A stretch of DNA of 64,000 nucleotides from Pseudomonas sp. UBA4194. Its GTDB lineage: Bacteria > Pseudomonadota > Gammaproteobacteria > Pseudomonadales > Pseudomonadaceae. A model generated the notes under the pieces. The model ran no database searches, had not been told where the DNA came from, and saw only the letters and a program-made list of their open reading frames with translations. Positions 49,916-59,705 of this stretch are shown here, one piece after another (positions within the stretch are counted from its first letter, which is position 1; each line of letters starts with the position of its first letter). Location: the NCBI RefSeq assembly GCF_002379585.1, contig NZ_DFUE01000025.1, positions 59,658-123,657 of the forward strand, read 5' to 3'. The position numbers were made by a program, and so were the translations under genes.

Positions 49916-50431
49916 TTAAGGCTTGAAACAATCCGACATCTCCGGACCCGGTCGACGAGCTTCCTTGGCCCGGTTTATCGCGAAGTTGGCCCAGGCCATT
50001 TCCCGAAGCGGTGGACCGATCTGATAGGTGCCTCTGGCGTGCAACCAGTCCAACACCTCGCACAGGTGCCAGAGGCTGCTCGTACCCTCATGGACCGGCA
50101 GCGGAAAATCGGCGTCGTGAGCCAGCATCAGTTTGCGCATGTTCTGGCGCGAGACGCCCAACTGTTCGGCGATGTCGGTCAAGCCGACGAGATCAGGCGA
50201 TGCCTCCACCAACCGGGCGCCAGGGATGATCGCCTGCAGATCCCTCAATGCAGTGCAGACAGCTTCGCGGGCAGTGCCCGCCCGGCGAGTGAAGTGCAGT
50301 GCAAGCCTGCCAACCTTGCCGATGCCGACCAGCGCATCCGTGCAGCCCGCTGCGCCCATACGCTCCACTATTTCCGCCTGATCACAATCGTGCGGATCGA
50401 GTTGGTACGTCAGGGTAAATTCATAGTCCAT
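49916..50431 (-). CDS. HicB-like antitoxin with helix-turn-helix
   Basis: This 171-aa protein has an N-terminal alpha/beta part (MDYEFTLTYQLDPHDCDQAE to PGARLVEASPDLV) and a helix-turn-helix at about 83-105 (LTDIAEQLGVSRQNMRKLML). GGAG lies nine bases before the ATG. The gene begins four bases after the HicA-like gene. Toxin first, then a DNA-binding partner, is the HicAB order, and a 9-bp-arm palindrome lies upstream of the pair. I infer an autoregulating antitoxin. The family is one often annotated only as a DNA-binding protein. The last 40 residues are not assigned. Confidence 0.6.
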   Translation of the reverse strand: MDYEFTLTYQLDPHDCDQAEIVERMGAAGCTDALVGIGKVGRLALHFTRRAGTAREAVCTALRDLQAIIPGARLVEASPDLVGLTDIAEQLGVSRQNMRKLMLAHDADFPLPVHEGTSSLWHLCEVLDWLHARGTYQIGPPLREMAWANFAINRAKEARRPGPEMSDCFKP

Positions 50432-50435
50432 TGTT

Positions 50436-50708
50436 TCAATCTCCAATAGGCTGCGCTCGCTGCCTTGTCTGCTGTTGTGCGCAATTGTCGACCACTCGCC
50501 GGATACTTCGGGCATGGGCCTCGGGATTTTTCGGAGTGCTCCAGATGCTCGCTATACAGAACGCCCCACATCGGCACTCCTGATCGTTGAACGGGCAATA
50601 CATTTGTCCCCAGGCATGACCACCCCCGACTTTTATCCGCCAACCCTGGCACTCAGCGTGTTGGATCGCTTTCTCTACTTCCTTTTTTGGGTGTACGGAT
50701 CGCTTCAA
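50436..50708 (-). CDS. HicA-like putative mRNA interferase toxin
   Basis: This 90-aa protein reads like an enlarged HicA: a helix (KKEVEKAIQHAECQGW), then RIKVGGGHAWG with a possible catalytic H31, then SIWSTPKNPEAHARSIRRVV in place of the HicA STP/HP segment. Between them is a cysteine-rich insert (C38, C45, C47, C51) not found in classical HicA, which could bind zinc. The start is a TTG at 50708 with GGAG about seven bases upstream; no ATG is in frame. It is followed closely by the HicB-like gene. Activity is an inference from fold-like motifs and gene order. Confidence 0.55.
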   Translation of the reverse strand: MKRSVHPKKEVEKAIQHAECQGWRIKVGGGHAWGQMYCPFNDQECRCGAFCIASIWSTPKNPEAHARSIRRVVDNCAQQQTRQRAQPIGD

Positions 50709-50737
50709 TGCTCATCTCCAGTGTCTCAGGATCTGCC

Positions 50738-50757
50738 AGGTTGTCAACTGACAACCT
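50738..50757 (-). promoter_or_regulatory. Palindromic operator of the HicAB-like pair
   Basis: AGGTTGTCA-AC-TGACAACCT is a perfect inverted repeat with 9-bp arms, 30 bases before the toxin start. On the minus strand it contains TTGACA, a consensus -35 hexamer, so a bound protein would block the promoter. The -10 is poor. The helix-turn-helix protein encoded by the pair is the natural candidate to bind it. Confidence 0.65.
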
Positions 50758-50971
50758 TATCGCTTCCAGCGAGGCACACAAGCATGCCGTCCCGAACGGC
50801 ATTGGCGCAGTCTGAAACCCACTACCAGACATTTCTCCATCCTCTCGCCCGCACAGGCACAAGTGCAGCACTGCGCCAAACCGCGCTACGCAGTACGGGT
50901 GGTACATAGTGCTACGGGTCTGATGTTGCGCTCATCCGATGCTTGAGGCTCACTAACAGGAGCTATTCCTC

Positions 50972-53851
50972 ATGACCCTCGAGCACTCCACGCCGGACAA
51001 CACCGACCTCGCCGCGCTCAAAGCCATCGCCGCTCAGATCGCCGGACGCTGCCCGGACGTTCGCCAACTGGCCGCCGACATTGCCAGCCGCTTGCTGATC
51101 AAGCACACCGGTCGGGCCGGCAACCCGGACGATGTCTGGTGGCATCGCTGGAAAAACGCCGACAGCAACCCCCGCAGCTTCACCGGCTGGGAGCACTGGG
51201 GCAGGCCGGTGCAATCCATGACCCTGCCGCAGTTGGTGATGCATCGGTTCGAAGCCAGCGACCAGGACAACGCCGACAACCTCAAGCAGATGGGCGGCTT
51301 CTACAGCGCAGGCCCGGAGGCCCACCTCTACAACGAAAGCAACGAAGTGAGGCTCATGCCCGCCGACGTTCTCAATGACCTGTGGGGGATCGACTTTGCC
51401 CAGGAATACCGCGCCAAGCTCGACCATTTCTGGGCCGAGCATGCCGACGATTTTCGGTTGCTGGCCAAGGCCAACTATCTGGCCAAGGCCCTCGAAGACC
51501 GCCAAGCGCTGCGCCTGTCCGACAGCCAGTTCCAGATCGTGGTCAAGGCGGTGGCGGGCGAGGTGCAATGGCCAGTGACCTTGGCCACCTTACGTGCCGA
51601 GGTACTGCCCTCGCAGACGCTGAAGGTGTATGCGTTCGACATCAGTGGCCGCCTGGCCAGCGACATCCTGCGCATCGTCGACCAGGACGGCTGGCAATAC
51701 CTGTACGTGCCAGGGGAAGTCACGGCGTTCCATGCCTTCGAACGCCCGCAGGACTTGTACTGGTGGGTGTTGTCGGAAACCAACATGGCCCAGAACCGCG
51801 CGCGCTTCCTGTCCCACTGGCCGTTGTCGGATAGCACCGCCGACCCCGATGACAGCCTCAACCACACCCTTGACCTGCTGTTCTACGGCTGGGGCCACAA
51901 CAAGTCAGTCAACAAGTACGCCGTCGCCCTGAGCGAGGATCCTTTCACCTTCCTGCGCCACAGCACCGAACAGCGCATGTACGCCGACATGGATCTGTCG
52001 CTGACCTCCAACGCGGACCTGCGCAAGCAGATGTGGATCGGCTATCTCAACGCCTTCAGCCGGGTGGCCGGCGGCATGGCCGCGCTGGACTGGCCGGTGG
52101 CACTGGCGCTGGTGGGTTCGGGGTTGTCGGACATGGGCTTGAACATCGATCAGGCGGTCAACGGCCATACCACCGCCCAACGGCGCGCGGGCGTGCTGGG
52201 CGCAATCACCAGTGCCATCGACACGCTGTTCAACGCCCTGTTCCTGTGGCCGGCCGGCAGCGCGCTGGCCGATGCTTTCGAACCCCTCAAGGCGCGCGTC
52301 GAACTGGCCGAGATCAAACCCTTGCTGCCCGCGCCCCTGGCACCACTGGAAGCCGCCGAAGCCCTGGCGCCTCTGGAAACCAATGAACTGCTCGAGGGCC
52401 AGCTCAGTGCAGGACAGGGCAGGATGCGCGGCGTCTACCTTAATGAAGCCGGGCAGACCCACATCCAGATCGACGAAATGGCCTATCAGGTGCGCTGGGT
52501 CAAGGATCTCAACTGCTGGGCCGTGGTGGACCCCGCCAACCCATTCTCCTTCTACGGCAGCGTACCCGTGCGCCTGGATGTGGACGGCGTATGGCAACCC
52601 ATGGCCACCGGTGGCCTGAAGGGAGGGGGTGGCATCTTCGGCAAAAAACCCTGGGGCCGCGCCGTGGCCGAAGTCGTTACCGCACTGACCCCCACCTTTC
52701 GCTACGACGTGCCGGTGAGCCTGCGCGAGCGCCTGCGCAACATGGCTCAAGGCCTGGAGGACAAGCTGCTCAGTGGTGAACGAGCCAACTTGCTGCAACC
52801 GGGTGAAATCGATCCTTACGAGCAAATGCGCAGCATCCGCCAGACTCTGCGCACCGATGCAGAGGATTTTCTGGCCAGTTTCCAACTCCCACCCCGCCCC
52901 TCCCTGCCGCTACTGGACAGCGTCGCTTCCGAGCCCACCCTTATCAAAGCGGTGTACGGCAAGGCCAACGGCATGGTGATCGGGGAAAGCCACGCCAGCA
53001 TTGCCAGCAAGAAATTCCTCATCGACAACATGGCACTGCTGGCCAAGCAGCGCGTGCGCACACTGTTCATGGAGCACCTGCTGACCGACTATCACCAGGT
53101 CGACCTGGACACCTACGCCCGCACCGGGACCCTGCCCGAAGGACTGCAGACCTACCTGGAGCGCATCGACCGCGGCTTCCACACCGACCCCCAGGGCCGC
53201 TACACCTTTCTGGAACTGGTCCGCAGCGCCAACCAGCACCACATCCGTATTCAGGCGCTGGACTGCGCTGCCAGCTATCGTCAGGCCGGATTGAGCGATG
53301 CCCAAGGCAATGTGCGCACGCAGATGCTCAATTACTTCGCCCACACCGTAATCCAGTCCGACCAGGCCATACGCGGCAGTAGCAAATGGGTCGCGCTGGT
53401 GGGCAACACCCACGCCAATACCTTCCGCCGCGTGCCCGGCATCAGCGAACTGGAAGGCGCTATCGGTATTCGGGTCGAAGACGTGGCCAGCAACGCTGTG
53501 CACGGTGTGCGCATCGACGCTGGACGCCACCTTCCCGATCTGGATATCAGTGGCAGCGCCGGGTTCGTCAAGAGTGACCTGCATTACGAAATGGGCACCC
53601 TCACCGCCGAACGAGACCTGGATCAGCAACTCAATCGTCCAGGCCTGTTCACCCTGGACACCGTCCGCGGCAGCAAACAACTGGTGCATCGCAGCGGCGA
53701 CGGCAGCCTGGTGTACACGCCGATCAAGCGTGCAGGCGCGTTCATCTACATCGAACGGCCGAAGTGGCCTTCAGTGCACGGCCGACGCTTCAACAGCACC
53801 AGCGAGCTCATCACAGCGCTGACGCTGAGCGGGATGAAGCACGTGGGCTGA
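50972..53851 (+). CDS. Dermonecrotic-toxin-like protein with Tiki/EreA/ChaN-like C-terminal domain
   Basis: This 959-aa protein starts at an ATG with AGGAG upstream. The N-terminal half resembles the dermonecrotic toxin region common in pseudomonad toxins: WQYLYVPGEVTAFHAFERPQ, ETNMAQNRARFLSHW, then a hydrophobic stretch near residues 370-440. The C-terminal part has GESHASIASKKFL (GESH at 671-674), MEH (E701-H702) and GNTHANTF (H814). That order of Glu/His motifs is seen in the Tiki/TraB/EreA/ChaN superfamily, which includes the Pasteurella multocida toxin C2 domain. No signal peptide or type VI motif is visible. Probably a secreted or membrane-active effector; its target is unknown. Confidence 0.65.
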   Translation: MTLEHSTPDNTDLAALKAIAAQIAGRCPDVRQLAADIASRLLIKHTGRAGNPDDVWWHRWKNADSNPRSFTGWEHWGRPVQSMTLPQLVMHRFEASDQDNADNLKQMGGFYSAGPEAHLYNESNEVRLMPADVLNDLWGIDFAQEYRAKLDHFWAEHADDFRLLAKANYLAKALEDRQALRLSDSQFQIVVKAVAGEVQWPVTLATLRAEVLPSQTLKVYAFDISGRLASDILRIVDQDGWQYLYVPGEVTAFHAFERPQDLYWWVLSETNMAQNRARFLSHWPLSDSTADPDDSLNHTLDLLFYGWGHNKSVNKYAVALSEDPFTFLRHSTEQRMYADMDLSLTSNADLRKQMWIGYLNAFSRVAGGMAALDWPVALALVGSGLSDMGLNIDQAVNGHTTAQRRAGVLGAITSAIDTLFNALFLWPAGSALADAFEPLKARVELAEIKPLLPAPLAPLEAAEALAPLETNELLEGQLSAGQGRMRGVYLNEAGQTHIQIDEMAYQVRWVKDLNCWAVVDPANPFSFYGSVPVRLDVDGVWQPMATGGLKGGGGIFGKKPWGRAVAEVVTALTPTFRYDVPVSLRERLRNMAQGLEDKLLSGERANLLQPGEIDPYEQMRSIRQTLRTDAEDFLASFQLPPRPSLPLLDSVASEPTLIKAVYGKANGMVIGESHASIASKKFLIDNMALLAKQRVRTLFMEHLLTDYHQVDLDTYARTGTLPEGLQTYLERIDRGFHTDPQGRYTFLELVRSANQHHIRIQALDCAASYRQAGLSDAQGNVRTQMLNYFAHTVIQSDQAIRGSSKWVALVGNTHANTFRRVPGISELEGAIGIRVEDVASNAVHGVRIDAGRHLPDLDISGSAGFVKSDLHYEMGTLTAERDLDQQLNRPGLFTLDTVRGSKQLVHRSGDGSLVYTPIKRAGAFIYIERPKWPSVHGRRFNSTSELITALTLSGMKHVG

Positions 53852-53864
53852 GCCTATCCAAATG

Positions 53865-53885
53865 CCCGAGACTGCGTGTCTCGGG
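53865..53885 (+). terminator. Stem-loop after the toxin gene
   Basis: CCCGAGAC-TGCGT-GTCTCGGG, a perfect 8-bp stem 13 bases after the stop, followed by TGCTTGG. There is no long T-run. Confidence 0.55.
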
Positions 53886-53962
53886 TGCTTGGCAGTGGTT
53901 TCGAGGGGTAGTCACAGATGTGGCAGGTCGCTCCACGTACTGGCGTTTTTCACACTGCAGTT

Positions 53963-54394
53963 TCAGGTGTTCAATCGCGTGGGGACCCAAGGATTTATGA
54001 CTGTTACACCTGCTGCCTCGTACGGAGCGGTATCCCGTGACGCCACGATAAACCCACGTGATGCTGCAATCGCTGCAATATATCCGTCAGGCGTTGGGAA
54101 CCCTCTTCCACGGCCTCTGGCAGTTATAGCCAATCCTGCATAGCAACGTGCCGCACCTGTATCGAAGTCCAGCACTCGCCCTTCGAACAACCCAAGAAGT
54201 CCTTCAAAGGCCTTGTCCAGCATGTTTTTACGCTTACCGACTGGCAGTGCAGCAATTCCGAACGTCAATTCAGCGATGCTCACGCTGGAAAGATAAAGCG
54301 TGTCCGCTGCTTGTTCGTTTAGCCAGTCCCGAACCTTTGGGTCTGGTGTTGGCTTCATCGCCTCAGATACAACATTGGTGTCCAGGACGATCAT
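53963..54394 (-). CDS. PIN-domain toxin (VapC/FitB type)
   Basis: This 143-aa PIN-domain ribonuclease starts MIVLDTNVVSEAMKPTPDP. The acidic metal-binding residues are present: D5, E42 (SIAELTFGI), D103 (TPDGYIAAIA) and D121. It is the FitB/VapC type, a toxin that cleaves RNA and is held in check by the partner encoded just upstream. Its start codon overlaps the antitoxin stop, so the two are translated together. Confidence 0.92.
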   Translation of the reverse strand: MIVLDTNVVSEAMKPTPDPKVRDWLNEQAADTLYLSSVSIAELTFGIAALPVGKRKNMLDKAFEGLLGLFEGRVLDFDTGAARCYAGLAITARGRGRGFPTPDGYIAAIAASRGFIVASRDTAPYEAAGVTVINPWVPTRLNT

Positions 54395-54645
54395 TCAAAC
54401 CTCATCGGTTCCGCTGGGGTCGTGTCGCGCACCTGGTCAAGCACTGCGAAGTCTTCATTGGTCAGGCCTACGTTCTTACCCAGCTCTGCCAGGGCGGCAC
54501 CGAGCCGCAGACGCTGAGGAGGCTTCACCGCATTAGCCAGGATTTCTCGAACCTCTGCTTCTGCGCTACGGCCATGCTGAGCGGCCCGAACGCGAATGGC
54601 GCGATGCACTTCATCTGGCACATTTCTTACCGTCAGGATTGCCAT
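54391..54645 (-). CDS. FitA-like ribbon-helix-helix antitoxin
   Basis: This 84-aa antitoxin begins MAILTVRNVPDEVHRAIRVR, the FitA/VapB-type ribbon-helix-helix, followed by a short toxin-binding tail. The ATG at 54645 is preferred because GAGGT lies six bases before it; an ATG at 54651 would sit directly on that site. It overlaps the PIN toxin gene by four bases. An AATGAC/GTCATT inverted repeat at 54670-54701 could be its operator, but this is weak. Confidence 0.9.
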   Translation of the reverse strand: MAILTVRNVPDEVHRAIRVRAAQHGRSAEAEVREILANAVKPPQRLRLGAALAELGKNVGLTNEDFAVLDQVRDTTPAEPMRFE

Positions 54646-54920
54646 AGTCATACCTCACAAAACGCATTCAATGACATCAAAAATACAACAATGCAGTCAT
54701 TCTCGCAAGATCGGGATACTACCGCTCAGCGTTTCGTGTTTTGACATGACACCTCACTCATCACGCCATCGATCGGCCCTCGGTCGACCCTCATAATCGC
54801 GGATTGCTGACGCCCCTAGCGAAGTGCCCATGGGTCATCGGTTGACCAGAGATTGAACAGCCCATCCGCACCTCGTAAAAGAGCTGATTGACGCTGCCGG
54901 AAATGCCAGACGCCAAAATG
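54646..54920. other. Gap before fitA, no gene seen
   Basis: AT-richer sequence holding the probable fitAB promoter (near 54650-54710). No open frame with a ribosome-binding site or family match was found. The gap separates the accessory island from guaA. Confidence 0.6.
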
Positions 54921-54950
54921 CAAGAAGCCCGCAATGATGCGGGCTTCTTG
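54921..54950 (-). terminator. Terminator of guaA
   Basis: CAAGAAGCCCGCA-ATGA-TGCGGGCTTCTTG, a 13-bp stem, followed on the minus strand by CATTTTGG. It lies 22 bases after the guaA stop. Confidence 0.85.
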
Positions 54951-54971
54951 ATTACGCTGGCATGGTGGGGA

Positions 54972-56549
54972 TCATTCCCACTCAATCGTCGCCGGCGGCT
55001 TGCTCGACACGTCGTAGGTCACCCGCGAGATGCCTTCGATCTCGTTGATGATGCGGCCGCTGACGGTTTCCAGCAGTTCGTACGGCAGGTGTGCCCAGCG
55101 GGCGGTCATGAAGTCGATGGTTTCCACTGCACGCAGGGCGACTACCCAAGCGTAACGGCGGCCATCGCCGACCACGCCTACCGACTTGACTGGCTGGAAC
55201 ACCACGAACGCCTGGCTGACCTTGTGGTACCAGTCGGCCTTGCGCAGTTCTTCGATGAAGATGTGATCGGCGCGACGCAGCAGGTCCGCGTATTCCTTCT
55301 TCACTTCACCCAGGATACGCACGCCCAGGCCCGGGCCTGGGAATGGGTGGCGGTAGACCATGTCGTATGGCAGGCCCAGTTCCAGCCCCAGACGACGGAC
55401 TTCGTCCTTGAACAGCTCGCGCAGCGGCTCGACCAGCTTGAGGTTCATCTCTTCCGGCAGGCCACCGACGTTGTGGTGGGACTTGATCACGTGGGCCTTG
55501 CCGCTCTTGGCGCCGGCCGACTCGATCACGTCGGGGTAGATGGTGCCCTGGGCCAGGTACTTGATGTTGTCCAGCTTGCAGGATTCGGCGTCGAACACAT
55601 CGATGAAGGTACGGCCGATGATCTTGCGCTTTTTCTCCGGGTCGGCTTCGCCGGCCAGGTTGTCGAGGAACTGGGCTTCGGCGTTGGCGCGGATCACTTT
55701 GACGCCCATGTTTTCGGCGAACATGGCCATCACCTGCTCGCCTTCGTGCAGGCGCAACAAGCCATTGTCGACGAACACGCAGGTCAGCTGGTCGCCAATG
55801 GCCTTGTGCAGCAGGGCCGCGACCACCGAGGAGTCGACACCGCCGGACAAGCCCAACAGCACATTGTCGGTACCCACCTGGGCACGGACCTGGGCGATGG
55901 CATCTTCGGCGATCTTCGACGGCGTCCACAGCGCTTCACAGCCGCAGATGTCGATGATGAAGCGCGAGAGGATGCGCTCACCCTGCTTGGTGTGGGTCAC
56001 TTCGGGGTGGAACTGCACGCCGTAGTAGTGGCGCTCGTCGTCGAACATGCCGGCGATCGGGCAGCTCGGGGTGCTGGCCAGTACGTGGAAGCCTTTGGGG
56101 ATGTCGGTGACCTTGTCACCGTGGCTCATCCACACGTCCAGGCCAAACACGCCATCGGCGTCGACATGGTCTTCGATGCCGTCCAGGATGCGGCTCTTGC
56201 CAACGACGTCAACGCGCGCGTAGCCGAACTCACGCAGCTCGGAACCGCTGACCTTGCCGCCCAACTGCTCGGCCATTGTCTGCATGCCGTAGCAGATACC
56301 GAACACCGGCACGCCGAGGTCGAATACCGCCTGCGGGCAGCGTGGGCTGTTGGCTTCGTGGACCGACTCCGGGCCGCCGGCGAGGATGACGCCGCGCGGG
56401 GCGAATTCGCGAATCGCCTCATCGTCCATGTCGAACGGGTGCAGTTCGCAGTACACGCCGATCTCGCGCACGCGACGGGCGATCAGCTGGGTGTACTGGG
56501 AACCGAAATCGAGGATCAGGATACGGTGGGCGTGAATGTCGAGGGCCAT
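54972..56549 (-). CDS. guaA: GMP synthase (glutamine-hydrolysing)
   Basis: GuaA converts XMP to GMP using glutamine. At 525 aa it has the class I amidotransferase domain ([14 protein letters not shown], catalytic C86 in FGICYGMQ), the ATP pyrophosphatase domain with P-loop [10 protein letters not shown], and the C-terminal dimerisation domain ending PPATIEWE. It lies 115 bases downstream of guaB on the same strand with a stem-loop between them, and is followed by a strong terminator. Confidence 0.98.
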   Translation of the reverse strand: MALDIHAHRILILDFGSQYTQLIARRVREIGVYCELHPFDMDDEAIREFAPRGVILAGGPESVHEANSPRCPQAVFDLGVPVFGICYGMQTMAEQLGGKVSGSELREFGYARVDVVGKSRILDGIEDHVDADGVFGLDVWMSHGDKVTDIPKGFHVLASTPSCPIAGMFDDERHYYGVQFHPEVTHTKQGERILSRFIIDICGCEALWTPSKIAEDAIAQVRAQVGTDNVLLGLSGGVDSSVVAALLHKAIGDQLTCVFVDNGLLRLHEGEQVMAMFAENMGVKVIRANAEAQFLDNLAGEADPEKKRKIIGRTFIDVFDAESCKLDNIKYLAQGTIYPDVIESAGAKSGKAHVIKSHHNVGGLPEEMNLKLVEPLRELFKDEVRRLGLELGLPYDMVYRHPFPGPGLGVRILGEVKKEYADLLRRADHIFIEELRKADWYHKVSQAFVVFQPVKSVGVVGDGRRYAWVVALRAVETIDFMTARWAHLPYELLETVSGRIINEIEGISRVTYDVSSKPPATIEWE

Positions 56550-56583
56550 GACTCATTCTCGTCAGATGTATTCGGAAACAACA

Positions 56584-56606
56584 CGGGGCTGTGATGAACA
56601 GCCCCG
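56584..56606 (-). terminator. Stem-loop between guaB and guaA
   Basis: CGGGGCTGT-GATGA-ACAGCCCCG, a 9-bp stem in the middle of the gap. No T-tract follows on the minus strand, so it may give partial termination or RNA processing. Confidence 0.5.
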
Positions 56607-56664
56607 CTTACTTGAATTTCTGCTGCCGTGGCGCACGGGCACCACGGCGAGCGGACTATCGGGG

Positions 56665-58170
<1,506 letters not shown>

Positions 58171-58217
58171 TTATACCCATACATGGCGGTGTGCGAAAGG
58201 CAAAGATCGTGTTGGGC

Positions 58218-58775
58218 TCAATTGTCCTGGAACTTTACCCGCACCTGCGCGATCGGCTGATCCAGCCAATCGGCGAACTCAGCGATAAAGGCCGGCTTGA
58301 ACGCGGTGTTGCCCCAATTATTGAAGATGAAACCCAGATTGGAGAACGCGCACGGCTGCAGGAACAGAAAGCCGTTGATGTCGTCTTCATGGCCGCACAG
58401 CGGGCAGGTGAAGTTATCGGTGACGCCGGGCATCCACTCCTCGAGGCTGTCGAACAACGCCTCGCCGACTTCCTTGCGGCATTCGGGGCAACCGGCTTCG
58501 TGCAGGAAGCCGTCGACGGGCGTGAAGATGCAGCGATCAGTGACCACTTCCAGGCCGTTGACGCTTTCGCCGTAAGGCAGCAGGTCGGGTTGCTCGACCA
58601 CGTGCCGCGCGCCGGGGCCGATGGCGTAGGCCATGCGGTTGCCGGTGCGGCCACAGGTACTCAATTGCTCCTCGACGATCTCCTTGCGCACCAGCCAGCG
58701 CAGAATCGCCCGCGCACGAGGTTCGGGCACTGGCAGGGTGGAAATGCGCGGGACAAGAATGTTCTGGGTATTCAT
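58218..58775 (-). CDS. Conserved hypothetical protein with two CxxC pairs
   Basis: This 185-aa cytosolic protein begins MNTQNILVPRISTLPVPEPR. CPEC and, about 30 residues later, CPLCGHE could form a zinc-binding site. I recognise it as a conserved pseudomonad protein but know of no function; labels calling such proteins sugar transporter ATPases are not supported, as there is no Walker motif. It starts at the ATG at 58775, where an AGG precedes. It lies between the TauE/SafE permease and guaB. Confidence 0.75.
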   Translation of the reverse strand: MNTQNILVPRISTLPVPEPRARAILRWLVRKEIVEEQLSTCGRTGNRMAYAIGPGARHVVEQPDLLPYGESVNGLEVVTDRCIFTPVDGFLHEAGCPECRKEVGEALFDSLEEWMPGVTDNFTCPLCGHEDDINGFLFLQPCAFSNLGFIFNNWGNTAFKPAFIAEFADWLDQPIAQVRVKFQDN

Positions 58776-58829
58776 GCAACAGCCTGGGACATGCGAGAAG
58801 CGGGCAGGATAATCACCTGCCGGCACAGG

Positions 58830-59573
58830 TCAAGCGCTGAAATAACGGTAGATCAAGGTGAGACCGCTGACCAGTACCAGCCAGGTGACCAGGCGTACGA
58901 AGGCTTCGCGGGACATTTTCAGGGTCAGGCGTCGGCCTATCCACAGGCCCAAGGCCATGGCGGGTAATAGACAGACGGCGGTCAGCAGCAGCTGCAGATC
59001 ACCGTAGACGCCGGCAACGGTGAACAGGCCCAGGCGCACCACCGTGCTGCAGCTGATCAGCGCACTCTGGGTGGCGCGCACTTGTTGTTTGTCTTCCAGG
59101 CGAGCACTGAGATACAGGGCGTAGAGAAATCCACCGCTGCCGAACAGTGCGCCAAACAGACCGCCCACGGTACCCATGGGCACGGCCCAGAACGCCGACA
59201 GCCTGGCAGGTTTTACTTTCACCGCGAGCATATAAAGGGCGTAGCCGGTGATGAACAGGCCCATCATCAGCAGCAACAGGTCGGATTTGAGGTTGAGCAG
59301 GAAGACCACACCCACGGTGCAGCCCAGGGCCATGAACGGCAGCAGGCGCTTGAGCTCACTGCCGACCACCGCTTGCCGTGAGGGCAGGAGATTGCCGAAG
59401 GCGGCGATGAAGTCCAGGACCACCAGCAGCGGGATGATAGTGGACAGGGGCATGAAATGGATCAATAGGGGGCCGGCAACCAGGGCGGTGCCGAAGCCGG
59501 CGATGCCGAAGACGATATAGGCGGCGCAGGTGGCGAGGAGGATCAGGCTCCAGTCCAGTGCGGTAAAGTCCAT
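58830..59573 (-). CDS. TauE/SafE family sulfite exporter-type permease
   Basis: This 247-aa inner-membrane protein has about eight predicted helices and the TSUP-family pattern, including GIAGFGTALVAGPLLI near the start and VGGLFGALFGSGGFLYALYL in the second half. The family moves sulfonates, sulfite or related anions; the substrate here is not indicated. AAGGA lies nine bases before the ATG. It is divergent from xseA, with 132 bases between the starts. Confidence 0.87.
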   Translation of the reverse strand: MDFTALDWSLILLATCAAYIVFGIAGFGTALVAGPLLIHFMPLSTIIPLLVVLDFIAAFGNLLPSRQAVVGSELKRLLPFMALGCTVGVVFLLNLKSDLLLLMMGLFITGYALYMLAVKVKPARLSAFWAVPMGTVGGLFGALFGSGGFLYALYLSARLEDKQQVRATQSALISCSTVVRLGLFTVAGVYGDLQLLLTAVCLLPAMALGLWIGRRLTLKMSREAFVRLVTWLVLVSGLTLIYRYFSA

Positions 59574-59705
59574 GCAGGAGATTCCTTTTTTCTGGACTGT
59601 GGCGTAGGGAGGGGCTGGGAGTCAATCTGCTGGAACGGTGGTGAGTGGTCCCCTGCCCCACACCACAGAAGACGCCGCCTCCGAATCGCTTTATCATCCC
59701 CTCCC

